From positions 96,220,362 to 96,284,361 of the forward strand of contig NC_084759.1 in NCBI RefSeq assembly GCF_028858725.1: a DNA stretch of 64,000 bases. The letters are read 5' to 3'. The notes beneath the pieces are model-generated. The model saw nothing but the letters and a program-made list of their open reading frames with translations. It did no database searches and was not told the origin of the DNA. The stretch comes from Colius striatus (lineage: Eukaryota > Chordata > Aves > Coliiformes > Coliidae). The position numbers and the translations under genes were made by a program. This document shows, piece after piece, positions 38,901 to 50,900 of this stretch; the stretch's first letter is position 1, and the number at the start of each line of letters is the position of its first letter.

Positions 38901-41900
38901 CCCTCACGGGATCACAAGTCCTGACAGCAAACCTGCTCTGGCATGGGCTCCTCTCTCCCGACAGACTCACAGGTCCTGCCAGGAACTTGCTCCAGGGTGA
39001 GCTTCCCATGGAGTTACAGCCTCCTTCAGGCATCCACCCGCTCCAGCGTGGGGTCTTCCACAGGCTGTGAGTGGATCTCTGCTCCCCGATGGTCCTCCAT
39101 GGACTGCAGAGAGACAACTAACTGCCTCACCCTGGTCCTCACCACAAGTCACAGGGGAATCTTTCTTCCAAGGCCTAAGCACCCACCTCCCCCGGTTTCT
39201 CCACTGACCCTGGTGTCTGTGGAAATGTTGTTTTCACATTCTCCCTCCCTTCTGCTGCTAGTGCAGTTGAGCAACTGTGCAGCAACTTCTTCTCCTTCTC
39301 CGATACATTATTCACAGAGGCATTACCTCAGTCACTAACTGGCCAGGCCTGGGTCAGCTGTGGGTCCGCCTTAGAATTGACTGGCCCCGGTCCTGTCAGC
39401 TACAGGGGAAGCTTCTGGCAGTTCTTTGTTCAAAGAAGCCACACCTGTAGCCTCCCTGCTACCAAAACCTGGCCTATCCAAAACCACTACAAATGCACAT
39501 TTTAGAGAAACTGTAAACGTTGAAGAAATGTACTTCTTGTCTCTATAAGACTTAAAAAAGAAAAAATAAAAAAAGGAAAAGTTGGAAAGTGCACTTACTA
39601 TGGAAATGGCATTGAATAAGTCACTAACAAGGTTAAAAGTCTGGTTGCTTGTTATAGTTGAATTGTCACCACATTCTGCAGGAAGATGTTGTTAGTAAGA
39701 GGTGTATCACCCTGTCGTGGTTTAGGCCCATCAGGGAACAAAGACCACGATTAGCCTCAAGTACCGAAGAGGCTGAGAACTGCTCAAGGGCAGGGAGAGC
39801 TTAATTGCCGCTTAAGGTTCAGGACAAAACAGACCAGGCTACTCGGTTTGGGGAAGAAAAAAAACCAGAAAATAATTTAATGCAACATCAACCAAAACAT
39901 ACCCACAAAAAACCCAAAACATAACCAAAACGAAACAACACAGAGGAATACGTCAATGAAGAGTCCAACCAGCCTTTTTAAGAACACCTTCTTGCCACCC
40001 CTCCCCTCTTCCCGGGCTCAGAGCCCTGATCCCAGGGTTTTTACCTTGCCCCCCCCCGAACGGTTCGGGGGGGCAGGCAGTGGAGGTCTCAGTCAGTCTG
40101 CTCCCAATAGCTTCTGCCGTCTGTCCCTCCTCAGGACAGGTGAACTCCACACCAGTCCTCCCTGCAAGTCCATGGGGTAACTCACACGCATGGCAGACCT
40201 GCACGGGCTGCTCCGACGTGCACCCAGTCCAAAGGCTGCAGCTCCTCTCTGCCTCTCGTGTGGGGCTGCTCTGGGGCGCGCAGGCTCTCCAACACGGCCT
40301 GGGCCATGGCCGTCTCCCCACACAGTCCCTCGCCCGTCCGGGCTCACTCACATGGAGCTGCTGGTGGCTCTCAGTCCTGCCACGGATCTCCACAGGTTTC
40401 AGGGGCACAGCTTGCATTCTCGCCACGGCCTGCAGAAGGGTCTCCGGTCTACTGCTCCTCCTTCCTTCCTCCTCTGGCTGAAGGGTCTGTGTGGTCGCCT
40501 CCATCTTGTATCACTCTTACACCTCCTGACTAGCATTCCAAATTCCCGTCCCCTAAATAGTGATGGCAGAGGCGCCAGATTGGCCCAGCCGGGCCGGAGG
40601 TGGGTCTGAACCCAGGAGCTGGGGGAGGGTCCGCAAACTCTTTACCGGGTCTTCACTGCAACCTGCTCCCCCTGTTACTAAGCCAAAAGCTGCTCCTTGC
40701 TAAACCAGAACACACCCTGAGCAATCTAATCATTTTGCCAGTAAGTACCATCCATATCTTGCAATGGTGGCCTGTAGCCTGGGTTTTGTACTAAGGAGAA
40801 ATGAGTGAGTTACCTTCTTGTAAAATATCCACTGTATGTATTGGGATATTTCATGGAGCACTGTTAGCAGCAAAGCATATTATTCTTTTTTTAATGATGA
40901 ATTTGCAGATCTCACGCTCATCAAAACGTGTGTGTCACTTCAATATTAGTTAGCTAGAGAGCTTCTTAGTGTGTTCGAAGAGTGATTCTGATGTAGTTGC
41001 TGTGGTTAACTGAACTGTTAAATGCATCTCCAGGCCCGCAATCAACAGAGGTTACTGTCAAACGATGCTCTAAAGATTAAAATAGATGTTTTAATATTAT
41101 CTGGCTTCTCTGTTTGAATAACTATTGAGAAATTACTATTTTTGACCTTCTGGCTTGTGAAATGTGTATTTCCAAGTGCTCTTACAATCTGTATTTACTC
41201 TTTGATTGTAGTTTGTAGTACTACACTTTGGGTAGGACAACTTGACAAAAGGACAACTCAACAGGATGTTGGAAGTCTTTTGGAGGAGTTTGGCCCAATT
41301 GAGTCAATAAATGTAAGTCTAAATTGAGCGGTGTAAGCTCCTTTGATACGCCTTCGTTACAAAAAGTCTTTCTGACTGTTTTAAGATAGCTTTATTTTTG
41401 ATACATTCCAAAGAGTCAAGAGCTCTTATTTCCTTACATAATTGTGGTTTTTTAAATGTGTAAAACTGAGTTCATTTGGCTGATTAATAGAAAAACAAGG
41501 CAGCAGTTGCTGTAGTTTTTTGCATTTAAAAATTCTCTTGGGAGTAATACAGAAATTTATCTCATTTTCATAAAAATCATGTCTTCTCTGGAGAGAATTA
41601 GGTGAGAAAGGACTATTGGGATGGCTACATAATTACATCTGTGCTGCTGGGTTCAGTCTACTCCATTTTTAATGGTAGAAATGTGGACTCTCAGCTGGTT
41701 TCATTTGCTTGTTCCTCTTCTGTCATTTTAGTCACAAACATGGAGAACTATTGTTATGCTTTGCTACGTTTAAAGATATTTTTGTATTAAATGATAGCTC
41801 TTCTGGTAGCTACACAATTTTAGTTAAACAAAAAGAAGTGATTGGAAGTTTGAGGTACATGGAAAGAAGTGAGATATTAGAGTGTCTTGTTTCTTCTAAC

Positions 41901-44900
41901 AAAGTAACTAATTGCTAGACCATTTACATGAAGATTACCGTTTAAAAGTTTTAAGGTATTAAATATACAACAGTCATCCAAATTCTCCCACAGAATAGAG
42001 TTTAAAACTTTATACATAAGAAGTTGCTTTTAATTTACTAGAAATTTGTATTTCCAGAAGATACTAGCTATCTTAGCCCGTTAAACTAACCTTCACTTTC
42101 CTACCTCCATAGTTCTTTTTGCAACACCTGCTGATCTTTCAGCTTACTACAATTGAACACTTGTTAATGTGCTAGCAAAATTGAGTTATTTATTTTTTTA
42201 AACCCACCCAGATGATACCGCCTAGAGGATGTGCCTATATTGTAATGGTTCACAGACAGGATGCTTACCGTGCCCTGCAAAAACTGAGCCGAGGAAATTT
42301 CAAAGTCAATCAGAAATCTATAAAGGTACTTGTTGGAAATATCTGTACAAAATTCTGTATAAAGTTACTGTAATTATTGTAAACCCTCTTCATCTATTTT
42401 AGACCTTTGGGTATTTTAGACTTTTACATATTCTGGATAAAGCAATCTGTTAATTTATGTCGATGGAACGCTTTTTTCTTGGTAAATATTCTTCTTGTTC
42501 TGTAATCTGACTAGTGGCACTTGTATCTTGAAAGATTGCTAACAATTGTCTACTTAACAACAAAAATCACAGAATTGTTATTGTTGGAAAAGACCTTTAA
42601 AATCATCAAGTGCAACTACTAACCTCAGACTGCCAAGCTCATCACTAAACTAAACCAAACCATGATGTCTTTTTAGTCATTACAGTAGACTGTAAATATT
42701 TTTTCTTGTTGCTGGTTATTTGTTGTACAACAGAGTTTAATTATATATGATAATCCCACAAAGAGCGCTCATAAATAAAGAAGAACACATTCCGTTAGTG
42801 AAATTCTTCCTTTTGTAGTGTGACTCTGTCCTCTGAAGGGAAATAAAATTAATCTTAGTGACTGACATTTGAAGAAACTGCCCTCATACATTTTTACAAA
42901 TTATGTGCAAATCAAGCCCAGAAATAAGAAACTAAGTCTGCTTACAAAAACCCTCTTACTTCAGAGTTTGGTAACTAACCTGTTTTTCATGCTGTTTCAA
43001 TTAGAGTATTATTTTTGCTTTTTGGACTTAAAATGCTATTTCTGTTCTGTGAGAACAAAATATTAAATCCACAAAATGGAAACATTTGACAGACCATGTG
43101 TATTTTTTTTTTTCCCCCCAAGATTGCGTGGGCTTTGAACAAAGGAATAAAGCCAGATTACAAGCAGTATTGGGATGTAGAATTAGGTGTTACTTACATA
43201 CCATGGGACAAAGTGAAACCTGAAGATCTTGAAAGTTTCTGTGAAGGAGGAATGTTGGACAATGAAACTCTAAGTCCAGGTAAAATATCACTACCTCTCT
43301 AAATGCTTTTTAAAAATTGTGCTTTTTGCTGGCATGCTGAAGTTGTTGTGGCTGACTTCTATGATTGTGAGGCACACGCATATAAAATCCTTGAAATGGC
43401 TAAGTAGTGCAGCACGCATACACTGGAGAGGCTTTGTAAAGGCCTGTCGTTCATCTGGTGTTGTGCAGCTGAGTGCACATGGATATCAGGTGACCTTTCA
43501 GCTGTGCTGGGGTTTGCCCTTGATGGTTATGCAGGGTGCAAGTGTGTTGTGCTTGTTAGTCCCAGAGCCAGCTTGGTGTCCTCACCCCTCCCCTGTTTGT
43601 GTGAGCCACTCCCAGCAAGGGAGCCTGCCTTGGGAATACTTTTGTAGGAACTGAGCTGACAGCAACTTCAGAACTTGAAGAAGAATACCTGTAGTTTTTG
43701 CACTTGTGACATTTTCAGTTCCTTTAGCAAGACTTGTATTTCTAGGTAACTAGTAGAATTCTTGTTGTTTTGTATGTAAACAGTGAAAATACCAGGCTTC
43801 TATAGTTGTATTAAGAAAATTGACACCTCTTACAATTGGCAACTTACAATCAATTATAGGGTTAAAATCAATATAGAGTTGGTGGTGTGTTGTCTGTTGT
43901 GATTTTAAAAGCATTATTAATTGAATGCAGTTCTGAGAAATTGCCGTAAGTTCTTTGAATTGATACTGTAGACTACTGTGTGGTTTTTAACCATTGTATG
44001 GTCTGCTGTCTGGCTATCAAAACACTATTTCAGGACTTTGTCATTCTGTCCAATTTACCCTAATTAGGTAATGGTTATTCTAAGTAGTAGCATCTCTTAA
44101 TGATAAATACACAAAAATCAGTTGAGTGCGTGTTTTAAATTAAAGTTAACCAATGATAAACATAACCTCAAGGGTTTCAAGTCTTCTGGGTGCTTTTCTC
44201 ATTCCCACAGTGCCTCTTCACAGATCCATGTTTTCCTGCTTAGCTGTTTCTTCACGAGAAATTCTGACAATTGGACCCGTATTACTTCTGTAAAAGGAGT
44301 TTAAAGCTGTATTTGCTGTCTTATTTTGCTGGGATTCTTTATTGTTGTATTCTTTTCCTTGATAAGGATGTGAAAATGTTTTTTCACAAATGACTTTTCA
44401 AATTAGTAAAAAAGCTGCTGCCTTTTTTCTCAAGAGCAATGGAATGAATCTGTTGAAAGCTTGTCCCAAAACTGCCTAACTGTTTTTGTTATGGATAATG
44501 TGTTTTGAGTCCTGGGCATGTCTAAATGCTGTCAGTGCAAAGACTTGTTAAATGACTAATGATAGGAATAATTTGCCGTGTTTCAGTGACTTGCTGTACT
44601 GTACTTAAAATAATTGAGACTTTATATTGCCAGAAATATGTTTAAATGGTTCTTAGCTCTGTGCTTCTCCTTATCTGAGAAAAAAGTTGTAATTTTCAAT
44701 TATGTCGTTGTTGTAAACATCACAAAACATGGTACTTTTACATGGCAGTACTTGACTACTTGTCCATTTCTACTGAGCTGATTCCTGCATGGTTGAGTTT
44801 ATTGTTTTGGGTTTTTTTATAGAGTGGAAGGGAATTCCCAAGAAATCTGAAAATGAAGTAGCTCAAAATGGAGGTGCAGAAGCTACACATACTGAACCAG

Positions 44901-47900
44901 TGTCACCTATACCTAAAGCTTTACCTGTTCCGATTCCTGTTCCCATGCCTGCACCAATAACAGTACCTCCTCCACAGGTGAGAGAGTGGCTTCTCATTTG
45001 CTCTGGGTATCTAAACAGAAAGTTACTTTACATAATAATTCAATATGGCAATACGAAAGTTGAAGAGAGTAGTTGATTTTTTTGTGTGTGTATGCTGGTC
45101 ATGTTGTTTTCTCTGGTTAAAAATGCTATTGTTAGCAGACTGGCAGTGCTGTGCTGTCAATTTATGAAGATAACTTTCTTGTGCCGTCAATTGAATACAC
45201 ACCTGAAATCCATTATTTCAGCTTCATCACGTAAAAGAATAATGCAGTCTCATAGAAAAACATTTTTTTCTACTAAGTCACAGTGCCAATGGAAGACTGG
45301 AAAAAAAACCCAGACCCATTAAGGTTTGGAGAATGTTTTGTGCCCAGCAGGAGGCGGTTTGATTTCCCTGAAAAGGGATGTAGTTTGCATGAACCAGAAT
45401 GGCCCCGGGAACTGAGTCAGCATGTGGTTAGTTGGAATGATGGAGGATTTGCTCCAAAAACTTGTTGCTGCTCTAATGCTAATTTAGCATATGTGTGTCT
45501 GCCAGATCTTTATTTGAAGTATTGTAGGACTGTACTTATAGTACCTGTTATCTCAGTCCCTGGTAAATGATTGTAGTAGATTCTTAGTGGGCCAAATTGC
45601 ATCCTGTCAGTTTTATAATTGCCCCTGGGGTTCTTTTCTAAGTCAATTTTCCTCACTGTTGGGTTAAGTAAGCTTGTAGACCTTCTAAAACATGCACATT
45701 GCTTTCATATTTGTCTTTAAACAGCCTTTGGTAATTCAATATAAAAATTTTCAGCCGCCTCCTTTGTTGTTAAAATAGTTGTGTAGACAAAGCTGATGTT
45801 GTATGTTCATTTACTTAAATAAAACCCCCACTCTAAAATGTCACCATTAGTTTAAGTAACATGTAGTAATAATTACTCCCTACAGTGTTTTAATCTACTT
45901 ATTCTAGCATATTGACAGATGCATTACTAGTCTTATAGTAATAGTTTCTTTATTGTCACATTTAAAATGGTAGTATACGTTCTCCCCAATGGGAGGAAGT
46001 GTTAATAAAACTCTTTGACATATTGAGAAAATGTGATTTCTGAACTACAATATGGCAAACATTCAGAAAAGGTCAAGATCACCAATTATTTTGCAGACAT
46101 ACATCATTTAGCCATACACAGCATGTTGAATTTTCTGTTGTTTTGACACAGCATTCCTGAAATGCTCTAATAAATTAACACATCAGTCAAATTTCAGAGA
46201 GCTTCAATAGCCATTAACTTTAATAGTAGCGATTTTGTTTATTTTCCTTAAATCCATGCTGGAAAATAAAGTGTAAATTCAAAACCAAACCTTTTCAGAA
46301 TATGTTGGGTGTACTGATTGCTTGTCTCAGCCTCATCAGCTTCATTTACTTACTATAGCAGAGAAACTTGTGTCTTCACAAATTCAGGCCAGAATCAGAA
46401 CCAGAAAACTATATGTAGTCTTCATCTTGGGTTTCACTGTTCAACTTTTTAACGCTGTCATACACTTGGCCATTTCAGTTGTCTTCTCTGTCCATAAAAT
46501 CACAATTGTTTAACAACTTGCAAATAATTCTTGTAACTTACAAATTAAGTTGAGCTGTGATGATGCTGGTAGTGTTAGCAGTAAAAGAAACGTGTTTTGT
46601 AATGTATGATGTGACCAAAGACCTAGAAGAAGTGGAATATAATGAGCTTTTTCCTTTAAGTAACTTTATACAGAGTACCATCTCATGTTAATGAACTGAT
46701 GTATTTTTGTCCCCTGACACAAGCAGAATTGCTTTCATTTGTGTTTGGCTTCTATATTGGAGATTGTAAGAGGGGGGAAGGTTGTTCTGAATGCTGGATC
46801 ACTGCTGATGTTGTCCAGCAAGAAATGGTCTTCACTACAATACCAAGTTGCTCGATCTGTCATGCTGCTTCCCTCTTAGGCATGGAGAGCTCCCTGCTTA
46901 CCCTATCCCTCTGACTGAACCAGGTGGGTTTGATGCCTGTGGTGGGTCAGAACAGGCCAAACTCCAAGACATATTCATTTAGATGCGCTTGGCAGTCTGC
47001 ATTAGTTACTGAGAGTTATTCCAGGTGCCAGTGTTGCTAGTAAAACACCAGGTTTCCCCAATATTTATCTTCCAATTAATAAAAAATCTCCCCAGTAGCA
47101 TTTTTGTTACTTCATTTTATCTCCTTCATTAGCTATTATTTTTAAACTCTTCATCACTCCTTCTCTGGTGAGAAGTGTTTCTCTGTCAATATTTGTTGTC
47201 CGGTGCTTCCATCTCTTTACCAAACAAAAACTTTGTATGACAAACTGTATTTTGAATTTGGTGTCGTGACATCTATGCACAGATTTTTTCCATAATCCTT
47301 TTTTTCCTCCTGCTTAAAGGAAAGGTTTTAACGCATTACAATTATGTATTAGAGGGTTAACTTTTTAGAAGCAATTAAGTGCAGCAGTTAAGTTTGTATA
47401 ATTAGGTATGAATGTCCTCTAATATATCTAAATCACCTTCCTTTGATGTTACTTCTATTCTGGTTCTGTCATAGAATCATAGAATGGTAGGGTTGGAAGG
47501 GACCTTTAGAGATCATCTAGCCCAACCCCCCCTGCAGAAGCAGGTTCACCTAGATCAGGTCGCATAGGAACATGTCCAGGCAGGTCTTGAAGACCTCCAA
47601 GGAAGGAGACTCCACAACCCCTCTGGGCAGCCTGTGCCCCCCTCACCCTCACAGTAAAATAGTTTTTTCTTATATTTAAGTGGAACTTTTTGTCCAGCTT
47701 CATCCTATTACTCCTTGTCCTGTTACTAGCTACTATAGAAAAAAGGGATGCCCCAACCTCCTGGCCATAATATTTTACTATTCATTATACCTTCTCAAGC
47801 CATTGCACACACATGCTCCATCCACAGTTTTCTCAACTTTTTACTATTGAAAGACTGACAGCAGTTAGCAAGTTGCCCCTCTTTTTTAAACCTTTTTGCC

Positions 47901-50900
47901 TTCTTGATACCCTTTCTCAATTCCTTGTGCTATGTGCACGCTCTGTACGTGAACGCTTGTTTCGTGGAACATGATCGCCAATAACGAATCTGGCTCTCTA
48001 GCTCATTTTTTTAAGTTGCTCTTTAAAAGAATTGCCCTGTAAAACAAACAAAAAGACCTACCAAGACTGTTGAGTTACTGCAGGTTTACAGCACTTTTTC
48101 TGAAGGTTTAATTATGATTCCTGGAGAAGTTCCTGTGTGACCTACTCTAGGTGGTCCTGCTCTGGCAGAGGAAGGTGGAGTAGATGATCTTTTGAGGTCC
48201 TTTCCAACCCTTAAGATTCTATGATTAGTGGAAACACCTCTAGGCTTACTCAAAGTCGATGTTCATCTGGGTAGTCTTGGCCTTTCATAGTGCTCCTAGG
48301 TGTGCTTACCTGTGCACTGTTGGCCACGCAAGCTGGTCCTCAGAAGGTCCCCACTGCTCCTTTCTGCTTGTCTGCCTTAACCACCTTCAGGATGCAGCTC
48401 TCCCTCACAGTGTCACCTGTAACTTTTGTCAGCTTCTCACATTGTTACCTGTCAGATCTGGCAATTTCTCATGCTGCACCCAGTATTTTCTCACATTCTG
48501 CTCAGTTTAACTTCAGGTGCGGGCCTAATCGGCAGCTTATTATAAACCAATAAATAACCCATTTAAAACTAAAAATAAAAGGATGGTCTGTGCTAAAGCC
48601 CAGTTCGTTAAGGCCTATTGTAATGAATTAATTTTGCAATTCTTAACAGTACAGGTTTTAATGTGGCTCAGCTCACTAAGCTAGCCATTGGTAAAGGACT
48701 TGGAACAGAGGTTCAAAGTGGTATCAAATGCTTGACATCATTAGGATCTTTTCTGGGTTTAAGGAGAATATTTTATTTAGTTTGGTTTAATGCCACCTCA
48801 GTTCTAAAGCAGTGAAGGGCTGTCTTTCTTTTCTGTACAAATAAAAAAATGAGTGATCAAGGGTCTTAGTGTAGAAGTTCTGAAATTTTGGTGGTCATGG
48901 AGGTGAGTGACTTACAGTCACTTGAGCTCACCACGCTCCTTTGCTTTAATAAATCAAATTCAAACACAGAGCAGATTTTGATTAAATTGTTTTCCTTTTG
49001 ATTCCATACATTTCATTTAGTTTTTGTAATCACTCATGAATTCAAGGACAAACTTAAGTCAGTTGTCATTCAGAGCTTGATATAATGTAATACACAATAC
49101 AATACACAAGCTCAAGTAGTGAAAAAGGGAAAAAAAAATTAATTGCTCTAAAGTTATGTGTATTATAGTGCATTATGCCAAATGCTAAATTGAATTCCAG
49201 CTACTGTGTGAAGAGTATATGTAGATGAGTTACCAGCATGAATTGATGTTGCTTTATTGTGGAGAATCTTTTTTTCCTAAGAACAATGGCAAACAAGATC
49301 AATGATATTTCAAGTTGTAAATGTTCTTTGACTGCTAATTAGATCAGTTATGTAAGTCACCTTGTTGCAGAGTAATTTAAAGGAGGTTAACTTTTCTTTT
49401 TTTGATGGGCAAAGCACAGAGGACAGTGGTCCACAGTTGAACAACAAATATTCAAAAATTAAGTCTTGAAGAAACAAGTTTTTCCCCTTCCTTTTTTCCT
49501 TAGGTTCCACCACATCCATCAGGTCCTCCTGTGGTTGGTGCACTCCAACCACCTGCTTTCACGGCACCTTTAGGAATCCCACCTCCTGGATTTGCTCCTG
49601 GAGTGCCACCACCACCCCCACCTCCATTTTTACGACCTGGTTTCAACCCAATGCATTTACCCCCAGGTATGTTTAATAATTTTTTTACAATATTGAAGTT
49701 TTTCGTTTGTTTCTTTTTTAAGCACATAGCAAATAAAAGCATCTGCCATATAAACTGCACAACTATATGTTGGTAAAGTGATACTCAGTGTTAATACGTA
49801 CTTTTTTTATAGGCTTTCTTCCTCCTGGACCACCTCCACCTATAACTCCTCCAGTTTCTGTTCCTCACACTCCGGCAGTAAATATCCCAAATTGTAAGTG
49901 TTTACATCTTGAGCAAGAGGCAGTAGAAGGAAGGTATTGTGCAAGCAGGAAAGCTGAATTTTCCTTTTTTAATTTGTCAATGCCTTGTTTCTTAGCTACA
50001 GCAACTGGTGTGAATGAAGACACTACAAAAGACTCATCTGTAGGAAATCCCATCCCAACAGTGGTTTCTGGATCAAGAGGGAATGCTGAAACTACCGATA
50101 GTTCTAAAATATATGGGACTGTTCCACCTCCCGTAGCACCTACTAACGTGCCTGCTCCTGTCACCCAAGCTATTCCACATCTTGGTAAGTTCATTTTTGT
50201 ATACGTTCTTCAGTTTGTTGTTCCCTGGACTTCAGAATATTATTTTGATTTTGCTACTGACTTACAGTTCATGAGAAAGCAAAGCAGATTTTTCTAAACT
50301 TGTGGAAATTTCTGTCCTCCTGTTGGCTTTTAAATCTTTTTTAGAGCACTGATTTTGCACAGAAGGAGCGGGAATTTTATTTTTTTAAATTATTATTAGT
50401 ATTGAAGATCCATTTTTGGAAGAAACAAAACAGTTCTAACGTTTAAGTTACAAATTTGGGACAGAACTAAATGCTCTCTACTTTTAACACATTGAGATTC
50501 ATTCTGTGTAGAAAGTTAACTTGCTGCAGAGCATTTGTGTGACACAGGAGCTGTGTTTTAGATCTGACTACTACATGTATAAAAGTAACTTGCAGAGAAA
50601 CAGTATATTTTCTAGTGTATTTTTTAAATCTTTGAAAATATGGTGTATTTTTTACTTATGGAATAAATTATTTTAATAAAATGAAAACACAAAAGCATTG
50701 TGTGAGCTCTGCGGTATTACAGGATTTGAAATGTTTTTAATGATACATTACCTGATTTAAATATTAGAAAATGGCATTTTTACTGGCAAAAGCAAACCAA
50801 CTTTGGATGTCTTACCTGCATTACTTTCCATGATGTGATCTGACCTTGGTTAGATTTGTAAAGTGAGCATATACTGTTTAACCTTACAGAGGTCTGCTAA

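Larger units (their letters stand above)
38123..41211. other. SCAF4 intron 12, largely two solo LTRs
   Basis: About 2.2 kb of this 3.1 kb intron is two LTRs (38,308-39,491 and 39,713-40,712), separated by 221 bases of unique sequence. The remaining flanks are ordinary AT-rich intron. Confidence 0.8.
44978..49503. other. SCAF4 intron 16 (4.5 kb)
   Basis: Holds an antisense CR1 end (47,470-47,764) and a sense CR1 end (48,129-48,226). An open frame at 45,283-45,570 and a GC-richer patch at 48.25-48.5 kb have no recognised product. The rest is AT-rich. Confidence 0.7.

Noticed and set aside
38623-39338. Open frames on both strands in intron 12
   Set aside because: They lie in LTR-A and follow its degenerate tandem blocks; no retroviral gene is present.
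39953-40609. 183-codon minus-strand frame and overlapping plus-strand frames
   Set aside because: They lie inside LTR-B. LTRs of this kind do not encode proteins, and no product is recognised.
45283-45570. 95-codon frame in intron 16
   Set aside because: It looked coding-like at first (RRFDFPEKG), but it has no recognisable family, no conserved splice signals and no phase match to exons 16 and 17.
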